Source of the DNA: Winogradskyella psychrotolerans
GTDB lineage: Bacteria; Bacteroidota; Bacteroidia; Flavobacteriales; Flavobacteriaceae
NCBI RefSeq assembly: GCF_018860545.1
Contig: NZ_JAHKPN010000027.1
Location: 34,713 to 98,712, forward strand
DNA: 64,000 nt
Direction: 5' to 3'
Positions 25,240 to 34,741 of this stretch are shown here, piece by piece (position 1 is the stretch's first letter; every line of letters begins with the position of its first letter). The notes beneath the pieces were generated by a model. It was given only the letters and a program-made list of their open reading frames with translations. It was not told the origin of the DNA and did not search any database. The position numbers were made by a program, and so were the translations under genes.

Positions 25240-26169
25240 ATGATTCACTTTCTTAATTTAATCCGTTGGAAGAATTTATTAATGATTGCGTTAATCCAAT
25301 ATTTAATAAAATATGCCCTTTTATTACCGTTCCAACAAAGTCACGGAGTCTTAATCACCCTAAGTAACTTTAATTTTTTCCTATTAGTTTTAGCGACGGT
25401 TCTTATTGCTGCTGGCGGTTATATCATCAACGACATCTACGATATTGAAATAGATAAAATCAATAAACCTGATAAGGTTGTAATCGATAAACATATATCA
25501 GAAAAAAACGCATACAATCTATTTATAGCATGCAATATTATTGGTGTTGGCATCGGATTTTATCTTGCTAATGGTATTGGTAAATCTGCATTTTTCTCTA
25601 TATTTTTTGTCGCTTCGGCTCTACTCTATATTTATTCAACTTCACTTAAACAAATTGCTGTTTTAGGTAATGTTATTGTTTCCATTGTGGTCGCGTTAAG
25701 TATTTTATCAGTTGGTCTATTTGAATTGGTTCCTGCCATAAACATTAATAATAAGGCTGTTCAAACCACATTTCTTAAGATTATTATAGACTATGCCATT
25801 TTCGCTTTTATGATTAATCTACTTAGAGAATTAGTTAAAGATATTGAGGATATTGATGGTGATTATAAAGCTGGACTTAAAACACTACCTATTCTTTTAG
25901 GCAGAAAACGTGCCGCTAAAGTTGCATTTATTGTGTCTCTAGTTCCAATTTTGTCAATTACAGACTACATTATCACCTATTTATTTAAACAGCAGATTGC
26001 TGTAGCTTATTTTTTATTACTAGTTATCGCACCACTCATTTACGTCAGCATCAAATTATTTAGTGCTAAAAGCAAAGCGCAATTCAAACATATTAGCTTA
26101 ACCTTAAAATTAGTGATGCTCACAGGCATGCTATCTCTATTGCTATACAATTTTATAATTCTAGACTAA
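25240..26169 (+). CDS. UbiA-family prenyltransferase
   Basis: The 309-residue membrane protein has about eight or nine hydrophobic helices and both Asp-rich motifs: NDIYDIEIDKINKP near residue 65 and KDIEDIDGDYKAGLKTLP near residue 205. Similar Bacteroidetes proteins are often labelled geranylgeranylglycerol-phosphate geranylgeranyltransferase, but the acceptor cannot be determined here. The Maf gene begins 1 bp after its stop. Confidence 0.88.
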   Translation: MIHFLNLIRWKNLLMIALIQYLIKYALLLPFQQSHGVLITLSNFNFFLLVLATVLIAAGGYIINDIYDIEIDKINKPDKVVIDKHISEKNAYNLFIACNIIGVGIGFYLANGIGKSAFFSIFFVASALLYIYSTSLKQIAVLGNVIVSIVVALSILSVGLFELVPAININNKAVQTTFLKIIIDYAIFAFMINLLRELVKDIEDIDGDYKAGLKTLPILLGRKRAAKVAFIVSLVPILSITDYIITYLFKQQIAVAYFLLLVIAPLIYVSIKLFSAKSKAQFKHISLTLKLVMLTGMLSLLLYNFIILD

Positions 26170-26170
26170 A

Positions 26171-26764
26171 ATGCTAAACGAAAAACTTAAAGATTTCAAT
26201 ATTATATTAGCTTCAGCATCTCCTCGTCGTCATGCATTTTTAAAGTCCATGAATCTCAATTTCGAAATTCAATTAAAACCCGTTGAGGAAATTTTCCCAA
26301 ATGATTTACAAAAAGAAGGCATCACCGATTATTTAGCGAAACTTAAAGCTCAACCTTTTCTAAAATACCTTAAGGATAACGATATTTTAATCACAAGCGA
26401 TACGATTGTATGGTTAGAAGATAAAGCCATCGGAAAACCAAAAGATGAAGCTGATGCTTTCAACATGATAAAATCATTGAGCAATAAAACACATGATGTA
26501 GTGACATCTATCTGTTTTACTCAAAACTCGGGACAACACGTCGTTAACACCATCACTAAAGTGACATTTAAAGCCTTAACAGATAAAGAAATTCAGTATT
26601 ACGTCAGCACCTACAAACCCTTAGATAAAGCTGGTGCTTATGGTATACAAGAATGGATTGGAGCGATTGGCATTATTAGTATTGAAGGGTCCTATAATAA
26701 CGTTGTTGGCTTACCTACACATTTACTATACAAAACGTTAAATACTATTGCAGACCGTAATTAG
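26171..26764 (+). CDS. Maf-type nucleotide pyrophosphatase
   Basis: The 197-residue protein shows the Maf start ILASASPRRHAFLKSM, the middle SDTIVWLEDKAIGKPKD and DKAGAYGIQEWIGA. The pattern fits the dTTP/UTP pyrophosphatase (YhdE) subgroup, which hydrolyses these and some modified nucleotides. It ends the run that starts with the DUF2520 gene. Confidence 0.92.
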   Translation: MLNEKLKDFNIILASASPRRHAFLKSMNLNFEIQLKPVEEIFPNDLQKEGITDYLAKLKAQPFLKYLKDNDILITSDTIVWLEDKAIGKPKDEADAFNMIKSLSNKTHDVVTSICFTQNSGQHVVNTITKVTFKALTDKEIQYYVSTYKPLDKAGAYGIQEWIGAIGIISIEGSYNNVVGLPTHLLYKTLNTIADRN

Positions 26765-26846
26765 AGTCTTATCTTTAATGTACATTATTATTAGTTATTT
26801 TGAGCTTCATTTTCGTGAGCTAAAGGGCTAAAAATACGCAAACATT

Positions 26847-27785
26847 ATGATAAGAAATATACACTCCAAACTACTTTTTGTACTATTTATACCGATTGCA
26901 CTCTTCACATCCTGTAAAGAAAATACGACGGCTACTACAGAAACTGAAACAATTTCAGAACCTGAAACTGAAGTCTTGCAACCAAAAACAAAACTCACCG
27001 CTGATTTTAAAAGCTATTGGTATAATGGTGAAGCTGAAATCACGTCTTACAAACTAGAACATGCGCGTTATGGTGAAATACGGGAAGGCTCAGCTGTTTT
27101 GGTTTTTGTTACTGAAGATTTTTTACCTTCCGAACAAGTGAAAGCTGACAATTACAGCGAAAACAACATTCCGGTTTTAAAACTCAATGCTACTAAAAAG
27201 TTTAATACCGGAATTTATCCGTATTCCATAATGCAGAGTACGTTTTATCCTGTGGCAAATAATCAACATCCTTTAAAAATATCAGCCTCTATACAAGAAT
27301 GGTGTGGCCATGTGTATACACAGTTAAATAATCGGGATTTATTTGAAGTGCAAACCCATTCTTATTTTCAAGGTGAAGCTGACGACACTTTTAAACTCGA
27401 GAAAACTTGGACAGAAAATGAATTATGGACCAAGTTGCGTATTGATCCTAAAAGTCTTCCCGTAGGACAAATAGCCTTAATTCCGTCTTTAGAATCCATT
27501 CGACTCAATCACGAAACCTTAGAACCTCATGAGGCTATTGCTACCTTAGAAACTGATAGTTACACCATAGCGTATCCTGAATTAAATCGGACTTTAAAAA
27601 TAAACTTCAATCCTATTTTTCCTTATGACATATTGGGTTGGGAAGAAACGACCATTAAAGGATCAGGTGCATCTTCAGAAACATTAACAACCAAAGCTTC
27701 AAAATTAGAACGTATTAAATCTGACTACTGGAACAAAAAAAGCAATTCAGATGTCAAACTTAGAGAAACTTTAAAATTGCAATAA
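26847..27785 (+). CDS. Lipoprotein of unknown function
   Basis: The 312-residue protein has a lipoprotein signal (LFIPIALFTSC, Cys23), then a Thr/Glu-rich linker and a beta-rich body (YWYNGEAEITSYKLEHARYGEIREG). I see no catalytic motif. It is not a Maf protein; the real Maf gene is the one before it. The 82-bp gap leaves open whether it is co-transcribed. Confidence 0.82.
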   Translation: MIRNIHSKLLFVLFIPIALFTSCKENTTATTETETISEPETEVLQPKTKLTADFKSYWYNGEAEITSYKLEHARYGEIREGSAVLVFVTEDFLPSEQVKADNYSENNIPVLKLNATKKFNTGIYPYSIMQSTFYPVANNQHPLKISASIQEWCGHVYTQLNNRDLFEVQTHSYFQGEADDTFKLEKTWTENELWTKLRIDPKSLPVGQIALIPSLESIRLNHETLEPHEAIATLETDSYTIAYPELNRTLKINFNPIFPYDILGWEETTIKGSGASSETLTTKASKLERIKSDYWNKKSNSDVKLRETLKLQ

Positions 27786-27831
27786 ACTTCATGGATTCTG
27801 AATTATATTTGTTTAGCAAAACACTTCTTAA

Positions 27832-28377
27832 ATGAGTTCAATACTTCAAACGTATCAATACGAAATAATATATACAGCGATTCTATTAATTACGTTGTTT
27901 ACTATTAGAAAAATAATCGTAATCACGGTAAAAAAAATTGGCAAAAAAAGTGGTACAACCGAAGCCAGAGCTGGTTTAATTGGTCGTTATGTTACGGTTA
28001 CACTCGTGCTTCTAGCGATTCTGATAGAAACCTTTATTCTTGGTGCAGACCCTAGTGATATTACTCTTATTTTTTCATCCATTTTTGCGGTAATCGGAAT
28101 CGGTCTTTTTGCTATTTGGTCTATTTTAAGCAACATTACTTCAGGTATTATTATGTTTTTTTCCTTCCCGTACAAAGTCGGTGATAAAATAAAAATTCAC
28201 GATAAAGACGATTCTATCATTGGTATTATTGAAGATATTAGAGCTTTTCAAATTCACATTAAGGATGACAATGGGAATTTAGTCACCTACCCTAACAACC
28301 TAATTCTTCAAAAAGCTGTAACTTTATTGCAAAAGGATGCTTTAGATGAGCAAATAGACGATAGCAGCATTTTGTAA
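27832..28377 (+). CDS. Small MscS-like channel protein
   Basis: The 181-residue protein has three hydrophobic segments (about 10-28, 50-70, 78-112) and then a short MscS beta domain (FPYKVGDKIKIHDKDDSIIGIIEDI). It lacks the longer C-terminal cage of the MscS homologue at 7759. CorA begins 3 bp after its stop, so the pair is probably one ion-homeostasis operon. Confidence 0.88.
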   Translation: MSSILQTYQYEIIYTAILLITLFTIRKIIVITVKKIGKKSGTTEARAGLIGRYVTVTLVLLAILIETFILGADPSDITLIFSSIFAVIGIGLFAIWSILSNITSGIIMFFSFPYKVGDKIKIHDKDDSIIGIIEDIRAFQIHIKDDNGNLVTYPNNLILQKAVTLLQKDALDEQIDDSSIL

Positions 28378-28380
28378 CCT

Positions 28381-29460
28381 ATGAGAAAAAAAACGGCAAA
28401 AAAACGTACACAAAATTATAAAAAACACATAGGAAAAGCACCTGGTACGCTAGTATACACCGGAAAGAAAACAGAAAAGCAACTTCAAATAGAATCTTTT
28501 GATTACACCAAAGAAACACTGAACGAACGCGTTTTAAACAATATTGAAGATGCAAGATCGTACAGAGAAACGGATTCCGTTACTTGGATTAATGTTGATG
28601 GACTGAATTCATTAGGTGAAATTGAAAATATTGGAAAACAATACGATTTACATCCGCTTGTATTAGAAGATATTGTAAACACTACACAACGTCCAAAAAT
28701 TGACGAATACGACGATTACTTATTTATAGTTCTCAAAATGCTGTACTATGATGCCGATGAGAATGTCGTTATTGAGCAAGTGAGTTTGGTCCTCGGAAAA
28801 AATTATGTGTTGTCGTTTCAGGAATCTGAAGGAGACGTTTTTGATACGGTTAGAGACCGAATTCGTGTGGGTAACGGACGTATTAGAGGTTTAAAATCCG
28901 ATTATCTCCTATATGCCTTAATTGATGCCGTTGTAGATCATTACTTTAGTATTATTGAAACGCTTGGAAATAAAATTGAAGATTTAGAAACCGATTTGTT
29001 TGATGGCCATGCTAAAGAAAACATTAGTATTGAAGTGCAACAACTTAAACGTGAAATCTTAAAAGTACGTCGCGCTATTTTTCCCCTTCGCGAAATCATC
29101 AATCGCATAGAAAAAGGGGAACATCCACTTATTTATAGACGCACCATCACCTATTACCGAGATATTTATGATCATTTAATTCAAGTTTCTGAAAATATTG
29201 ATATTTACCGTGAAATGATTTGGAGTTTAATGGATATGTACATGACAACCATTAGCAACAAAATGAATGAAGTGATGAAAGTCCTCACTATAATTTCTAC
29301 TATATTTATTCCATTAACCTTTTTAGCAGGGATCTACGGAATGAATTTTAACAACATCCCGGAACTACGTTACGAATACAGTTATTTTATTCTTTTAGGC
29401 GTTATGTTTGTGATGCTGATTCTAATGCTGATTTATTTTAAGCGTAAGAAGTGGTTGTAG
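28381..29460 (+). CDS. corA: CorA-family magnesium/cobalt transporter
   Basis: The 359-residue protein has the long cytoplasmic CorA domain and two C-terminal membrane helices (about 296-318 and 332-352) joined by the signature YGMNF, which forms the ion entry. The helix before the pore carries the usual MTTISNKMNEVMKVLT. It imports Mg2+ (and Co2+). Its N-terminus is unusually Lys-rich. Confidence 0.95.
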   Translation: MRKKTAKKRTQNYKKHIGKAPGTLVYTGKKTEKQLQIESFDYTKETLNERVLNNIEDARSYRETDSVTWINVDGLNSLGEIENIGKQYDLHPLVLEDIVNTTQRPKIDEYDDYLFIVLKMLYYDADENVVIEQVSLVLGKNYVLSFQESEGDVFDTVRDRIRVGNGRIRGLKSDYLLYALIDAVVDHYFSIIETLGNKIEDLETDLFDGHAKENISIEVQQLKREILKVRRAIFPLREIINRIEKGEHPLIYRRTITYYRDIYDHLIQVSENIDIYREMIWSLMDMYMTTISNKMNEVMKVLTIISTIFIPLTFLAGIYGMNFNNIPELRYEYSYFILLGVMFVMLILMLIYFKRKKWL

Positions 29461-29482
29461 ATCATAAATTTTAATTTAAATA

Positions 29483-30169
29483 ATGACTAGACAAGAACAC
29501 CTTAGATTTTGTAAAACTTGTATTAATCGTGATATGGACCTTAATGTTGGTCTAATTTGCAAACTTACAGGAGAAAAAGCAAATTTTGAAAACGAATGCC
29601 CATCTTATAAATTAGATGAGATTGCGATAGCTCGAATGGATAATGTAGAGCCTATGGAACGTCACCAAATTACGGGACGCATATCTGAAGACATGTTAGA
29701 AGAGTTTAAAAAAGATCAAAGTCTACCAGCCGCCATATTTATTGGTGTTTTTATAGGTGTTTTAGCCGCAATAGGTTGGGCTATATTAACTGTTCTAACA
29801 GGCATGCAAATAGGATTAGTTGCTATAGCCATTGGTGCTGCTGTTGGACTTGGCATAGGTCATTTTGGGAAAGGTTTAGATTCTATTTTTGGTATTTGCG
29901 GTGCTATTATAGCTGTATTTAGTTGTGTTTTAGGAAACTTTCTTAGTATAATTGGATTTGTTGCTAATGCAGAAAATTATGGTTATTTTGAAACATTACT
30001 CTACTTCGATTATTCATATACTTTTGAAGTCCTCAAAGAATCTGCAAGCGTTATGGATTTTTTCTTTTATGCCATTGCAGCAGCTGAAGGTTATAAGTTT
30101 TCTTTTAGAAAAATTACTGAAAAAGAACTTCATGATTTAGAAAACAATAAACCGTTAAACAAAACCTAA
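29483..30169 (+). CDS. Membrane protein with N-terminal cysteine cluster
   Basis: The 228-residue protein begins with a Cys-rich region (CKTC at about residues 10-13, then single Cys near 26 and 39) that could bind a metal. Three or four membrane segments follow (about 79-102, 103-124, 131-158, 190-206), the middle ones Gly/Ala-rich (GVLAAIGWAILTVLTG). I do not recognise a characterised family; similar hypothetical proteins appear to be widespread in Flavobacteriia. Confidence 0.8.
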   Translation: MTRQEHLRFCKTCINRDMDLNVGLICKLTGEKANFENECPSYKLDEIAIARMDNVEPMERHQITGRISEDMLEEFKKDQSLPAAIFIGVFIGVLAAIGWAILTVLTGMQIGLVAIAIGAAVGLGIGHFGKGLDSIFGICGAIIAVFSCVLGNFLSIIGFVANAENYGYFETLLYFDYSYTFEVLKESASVMDFFFYAIAAAEGYKFSFRKITEKELHDLENNKPLNKT

Positions 30170-30196
30170 AAAAAAGGAATAAATTACTATCTTTTC

Positions 30197-30204
30197 TATA
30201 TTTG
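30197..30204 (+). promoter_or_regulatory. Possible -7 box of the PIG-L gene
   Basis: TATATTTG matches TAnnTTTG and lies 23 bp before ATG 30228. A matching -33 TTTG is not evident. Confidence 0.45.
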
Positions 30205-30227
30205 AAACACAACTAACTAATAACCTC

Positions 30228-32747
30228 ATGTTTCAACTTAGACTCTGTCTATTGCTTTTTTTAAGCTCTATCGTTTCATTACAAGCGCAACAACCAAAAA
30301 CCTACAATTCTTCAGAAATTTACGAAGCTGTTCAAAAACTTAATGTTTTAGGATCAGTCCTCTATATTGCCGCACATCCAGATGATGAAAACACACGCCT
30401 AATTTCATACATGTCTAACAACATTAAAGCGCGTTCAGCCTATTTATCATTAACACGTGGAGACGGTGGACAAAATCTTATTGGGCCAGAAATCAGAGAA
30501 CTTTTAGGAGTTATTAGAACCCAAGAATTATTAGGCGCAAGACGTGTAGATGGTGGAGAACAACGCTTTTCTAGAGCCAATGATTTTGGGTATTCAAAAC
30601 ATCCGGATGAAACTTTAGAAATCTGGAATGAAGATGAGGTTTTAGCTGATGTTGTGTGGGCTATTAGAACGTTTAAACCAGACGTTATCATTAACCGTTT
30701 TGACCATAGAACACCAGGCACAACGCATGGCCACCATACGGCTTCTGCCATGTTGAGTGTAGAGGCTTTTGATATTGCTAATGATGTTTCTAAATTTCCA
30801 TCACAATTAGAACTAACAGAAACTTGGCAACCCAAACGCTTATTTTATAACACCTCTTGGTGGCGTTATGGAAGTCAAGAAGCATTTGATAAATTGGATA
30901 AAAGCAACATGATCACTTTTGATATTGGTGCATATTATGCCTCTAAAGGCAAGTCCAATAACGAAATTGCGGCTTTAGCCAGTAGTCAACATTTATCTCA
31001 AGGGTTTGGCCGTTTAGCACAACGTGGTTCTCAAGATGAATACATTGAATTTTTAAAAGGAGAATCCCTAAATAATAGCGACGATATTTTTGAAGGTATT
31101 GATACCTCTTGGAATCGTGTTGAAGGTGGAAAGGCCATTGGCAACATCCTAAAAAAGATTGAAACCAATTTCAATTTTAAAAATCCAGCAGCACACTTAC
31201 CACAACTTTTGGAAGCCTATAAATTGCTTCAGACTTTAGAAGATAAGCATTGGAAAGCCGTAAAAACCAAAGAACTTAAATCCATTATTGAAGCGTGTGC
31301 AGGTTTATATTTAGAAGTTTCGGCGAATACACCAAATGCAGCACCAAATGCAGATGTCACCTTGCAGATGGAAGTCATAAACCGAAGCACTGCAAACATC
31401 AATTTGGTGTCCTATAGCCTTTCCACATTACAAACAGGAGTTTCAAAAAACATGACATTAGCCTCTAATCAGAAATTAAATTTTGAAGAAGGGATTACCA
31501 TTCCAAAGGACAGTGATTACACCACACCTTATTGGTTAAATACTAAAAGTACATTAGGCATGTACACTGTGAAAGATCAAAATTTAATTGGCTTGCCAGA
31601 AACACCTCGAACGGTTTTTGTGAATTTTAATTTAATCATTGAAGACACACCTATTAGTTTCAAAAAACCTGTAGTGTACCGATATTCTAAGCCAGATAAA
31701 GGTGAATTATATCGCCCTTTTGAAATCATTCCTATCGTTTCTGCAAGTTTAAGTGATGACGTTTATATTTTTGAAAATGACCAGCAAAAAGAAATTGAAG
31801 TTACTGTAAAAGCAGGCAAAAACAATATTAATGGTTTTGTTCAGATGGCTTACCCCAATGATTGGCAGGTTTATCCTGAAAAACAGCCCATTGAAATCGC
31901 TAACAAAGGAGACATTCAAAAAGTTCTATTTACAGTTATTCCACCAAAAAATCAAAGTGAAGGTCTAATAACCCCAATGGTTAATATTGATGGAGAATTT
32001 TATACTGACGAACTTATAGAAATCGATTATGCACATATTCCATTTCAGACCGTTTTAATGCCAAGTGAAAGTAAAGTAGCGAGATTAAATATTAAAATTG
32101 AAGGCCATAACATTGGTTATATCGAAGGTGCTGGAGATGCGGTTCATGAAAGTTTAAGACAAATTGGCTACCATGTTACCATAATTAAACCCGAACAAAT
32201 TTCACCAGAAAATCTTGATGATTTTGATGCTATCGTTGTTGGCATTAGAGCTTATAATATCGTTGAAGACCTTATTTTTAAACAACGTTTTTTACTAGAC
32301 TATGTAAAAGAAGGTGGAAATTTAATCATTCAATACAACACTAACAGAGGTATTAAAGTAGACAATTTAGCTCCATACGATTTAAAAGTCTCTAGAGATC
32401 GTGTTACTGATGAACATGCAGAGGTACATATACTAGAGCCTAATCATCCGATTCTAAATTTTCCAAATAAAATTGGAGTGCAAGATTTTGATGGTTGGGT
32501 GCAAGAACGTGGTTTATATTTTCCAAACGAATATTCTAAAGAGTTTACACCATTACTTGCATTTAACGATAAGGGCGAAAATTCCAAAGAAGGTGCTTTA
32601 CTTGTTGCAAAATACGGCAAAGGAACCTATATTTACACAGGTCTCAGTTTCTTTAGGGAGTTTCCGGCAGGAGTTCCTGGTGCCTACAGACTTTTTGCAA
32701 ACCTCTTATCAGCAGGAAAACAAGAATCTAATTCACTTAAAAACTAA
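30228..32747 (+). CDS. Exported PIG-L-family deacetylase with C-terminal ThuA/GATase-like domain
   Basis: The 839-residue protein has a signal peptide (LCLLLFLSSIVSLQAQ), a PIG-L/LmbE deacetylase domain with the zinc motif AAHPDDENTR near residue 48 and HGHHTAS near residue 165, a beta-rich middle, and a C-terminal domain (about 620-835) with DAIVVGIRAYN and YVKEGGNLIIQYN, which resembles ThuA or class I glutamine amidotransferase-like folds. It probably acts on an N-acetylated sugar in the periplasm. The substrate is unknown. Confidence 0.9.
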   Translation: MFQLRLCLLLFLSSIVSLQAQQPKTYNSSEIYEAVQKLNVLGSVLYIAAHPDDENTRLISYMSNNIKARSAYLSLTRGDGGQNLIGPEIRELLGVIRTQELLGARRVDGGEQRFSRANDFGYSKHPDETLEIWNEDEVLADVVWAIRTFKPDVIINRFDHRTPGTTHGHHTASAMLSVEAFDIANDVSKFPSQLELTETWQPKRLFYNTSWWRYGSQEAFDKLDKSNMITFDIGAYYASKGKSNNEIAALASSQHLSQGFGRLAQRGSQDEYIEFLKGESLNNSDDIFEGIDTSWNRVEGGKAIGNILKKIETNFNFKNPAAHLPQLLEAYKLLQTLEDKHWKAVKTKELKSIIEACAGLYLEVSANTPNAAPNADVTLQMEVINRSTANINLVSYSLSTLQTGVSKNMTLASNQKLNFEEGITIPKDSDYTTPYWLNTKSTLGMYTVKDQNLIGLPETPRTVFVNFNLIIEDTPISFKKPVVYRYSKPDKGELYRPFEIIPIVSASLSDDVYIFENDQQKEIEVTVKAGKNNINGFVQMAYPNDWQVYPEKQPIEIANKGDIQKVLFTVIPPKNQSEGLITPMVNIDGEFYTDELIEIDYAHIPFQTVLMPSESKVARLNIKIEGHNIGYIEGAGDAVHESLRQIGYHVTIIKPEQISPENLDDFDAIVVGIRAYNIVEDLIFKQRFLLDYVKEGGNLIIQYNTNRGIKVDNLAPYDLKVSRDRVTDEHAEVHILEPNHPILNFPNKIGVQDFDGWVQERGLYFPNEYSKEFTPLLAFNDKGENSKEGALLVAKYGKGTYIYTGLSFFREFPAGVPGAYRLFANLLSAGKQESNSLKN

Positions 32748-32794
32748 GGAAGTAAGACTGAACAACTGACTAACCACCAATTAATAGCTAACCG

Positions 32795-32914
32795 ATGAAA
32801 AATCAAGACCAACCACAGCCTCAACAAAAATGGAGTAAAATGTACACAGCTGTATTAATAGCTAATGCCATTTACATTGTCTTATTTTACTTTATCACAG
32901 CTTCTTTCGCGTAA
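32795..32914 (+). CDS. Single-pass membrane peptide upstream of the symporter (39 aa)
   Basis: A 39-codon frame starts at ATG 32795 and ends 9 bp before the symporter ATG. The peptide has a polar Gln/Pro-rich start (MKNQDQPQPQQKWSKM) and one clear membrane helix (AVLIANAIYIVLFYFITASF). Other sodium:solute symporters also have short membrane partners next to them (YjcH with ActP, YhdT with PanF), so a partner role is plausible. This is an inference from position and topology. Confidence 0.65.
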   Translation: MKNQDQPQPQQKWSKMYTAVLIANAIYIVLFYFITASFA

Positions 32915-32923
32915 ACACATATA

Positions 32924-34741
32924 ATGCAACAGACTTTAGATTGGATTGATTGGACGGTTTTAATAGTAACATTAGCAACCATAGTTGGTTATGGAACCTG
33001 GAAAACTAGAGGTCGAAAAAATGCACAAGATTATATAAAAGGAGGTAATACGTCTCAATGGTGGACCATCGGTCTATCCGTAATGGCAACCCAAGCAAGT
33101 GCAATTACATTCCTCTCTACAACAGGTCAGGCTTTTGCTGACGGCATGGGTTTTGTTCAATTTTATTTTGGACTTCCGATTGCCATGGTTATTATTTGTC
33201 TGGTATTTATTCCTATTTACCATCGGCTTAAAGTATATACCGCATACGAGTTTCTAGAGAACCGATTTGATCTTAAAACCCGAAGCTTAACAGCCATACT
33301 CTTTTTAATTCAACGTGGTTTAGCAGCCGGAATTACCATTTTTGCACCAGCCATTATTTTGTCTGTTGTTTTAGGTTGGAATATTGTAACACTCAACATT
33401 ATAATTGGTGTACTCGTTATTATTTATACTGTTTCTGGTGGCACAAAAGCCGTAACGGTAACCCAAAAGCAGCAAATGTTTGTGATTTTCGCAGGTATGA
33501 TTGCGGCGTTGTTTATCATCATTAATTTAATTCCTGAAGAAGTCTCGTTTAGAGATGCCATTGATATTGCTGGTGCCACAGGAAAAATGAAAGTTTTAGA
33601 TTTTTCATTCGATTTAGAAAACAGATATACCATTTGGACTGGCTTAATTGGTGGAACATTTTTAATGCTCTCCTACTTTGGTACAGATCAAAGTCAAGTA
33701 CAACGTTATCTTTCTGGTAAATCCATGAAAGAAATGCAAATGGGTTTGTTATTTAATGGTATGCTAAAAGTACCTATGCAGTTCTTTATTCTACTTGTAG
33801 GTGTTATGGTATTTGTGTTTTATCAGTTTAACCCTTCGCCTTTAAACTTTATAGACAAATCGGAGCAAACTGTTTTAGCTTCAGACTATGGTGATGATTA
33901 TAGAGCACTTCAAGATAAACAAACAACATTATTTACTGAAAAGCAAAACGTAAGTTTAGCTTTATCTAAAAGTGAAGATGATAGTTTAAAAAACAGATTA
34001 TTTGAATTAGATAGTATTGAAAAAACCTACCGCTCAGAATCCAAATTTTTAATCAAAAAAGCAGTTGACACAGAATACACTTCAGCATATAATACATTAA
34101 AAAAGGAAGTCGAAGCTTTAAAAGCGAATCCTGAAAGTGAAGCCTATCTTTCAAAATCTGCCGAATTAACAACATTATATAAAGATGCTGCAAAGGATAC
34201 ACAAACCAATGACAGAGATTATATGTTTATTCGATTTATATTAAACAATTTACCTACAGGACTCATTGGTTTGTTACTTGCTGTTATTTTATCAGCTGCC
34301 ATGTCTTCAACAGCTTCCGAAATTAATGCACTTGCAACCATTACATCTATTGATTTGTATGGAAGAAACTTAAAAGAAGATAAAGGAGATGATCATATGG
34401 TAAAAGTGACCAAATGGTTTACTTTAGGTTGGGGAATTGTAGCCATTATTATTGCTTGTTTTGCAGATTTAGCGGAGAACCTAATCCAGTTGGTTAATAT
34501 CATTGGATCTATTTTCTACGGCAATGTTTTAGGGATATTCTTACTCGCCTTTTTCTTTAAATACATTAAAGGGAATGCAGTTTTTATTGGAGCACTAATC
34601 ACACAAGCCATAGTTGTGATTGGTTGGTGGTTTGATTGGATGCCTTACCTGTGGCTCAATTTATTTGGTTGTATCGTTGTCATCGCTATCGCAAATATTT
34701 TACAAATCCTATTGCCTAAAAAATCGAAAATTGACATCTAA
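32924..34741 (+). CDS. Sodium:solute symporter family transporter
   Basis: The 605-residue protein has the SSS fold with about 13-14 membrane helices, the family signature region GGTKAVTVTQKQQMFVIF near residue 170 and LLLAVILSAAMSSTASEINALATI near residue 447. A hydrophilic charged insert of about 110 residues (around 310-425) separates two helices. Substrate could be a sugar, sialic acid or similar. The following oxidoreductase gene overlaps its 3' end, suggesting a shared pathway. Confidence 0.93.
   Translation: MQQTLDWIDWTVLIVTLATIVGYGTWKTRGRKNAQDYIKGGNTSQWWTIGLSVMATQASAITFLSTTGQAFADGMGFVQFYFGLPIAMVIICLVFIPIYHRLKVYTAYEFLENRFDLKTRSLTAILFLIQRGLAAGITIFAPAIILSVVLGWNIVTLNIIIGVLVIIYTVSGGTKAVTVTQKQQMFVIFAGMIAALFIIINLIPEEVSFRDAIDIAGATGKMKVLDFSFDLENRYTIWTGLIGGTFLMLSYFGTDQSQVQRYLSGKSMKEMQMGLLFNGMLKVPMQFFILLVGVMVFVFYQFNPSPLNFIDKSEQTVLASDYGDDYRALQDKQTTLFTEKQNVSLALSKSEDDSLKNRLFELDSIEKTYRSESKFLIKKAVDTEYTSAYNTLKKEVEALKANPESEAYLSKSAELTTLYKDAAKDTQTNDRDYMFIRFILNNLPTGLIGLLLAVILSAAMSSTASEINALATITSIDLYGRNLKEDKGDDHMVKVTKWFTLGWGIVAIIIACFADLAENLIQLVNIIGSIFYGNVLGIFLLAFFFKYIKGNAVFIGALITQAIVVIGWWFDWMPYLWLNLFGCIVVIAIANILQILLPKKSKIDI

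Noticed and set aside
26847..27785. Second Maf protein
   Set aside because: It is a lipoprotein without any Maf motif; only the preceding gene at 26171 has the SASPRR and GAYGIQ blocks.
34620..34730. N-terminal extension of the Gfo/Idh/MocA frame
   Set aside because: It lies inside the symporter's last helices in another frame; the Rossmann start fits TTG 34731.
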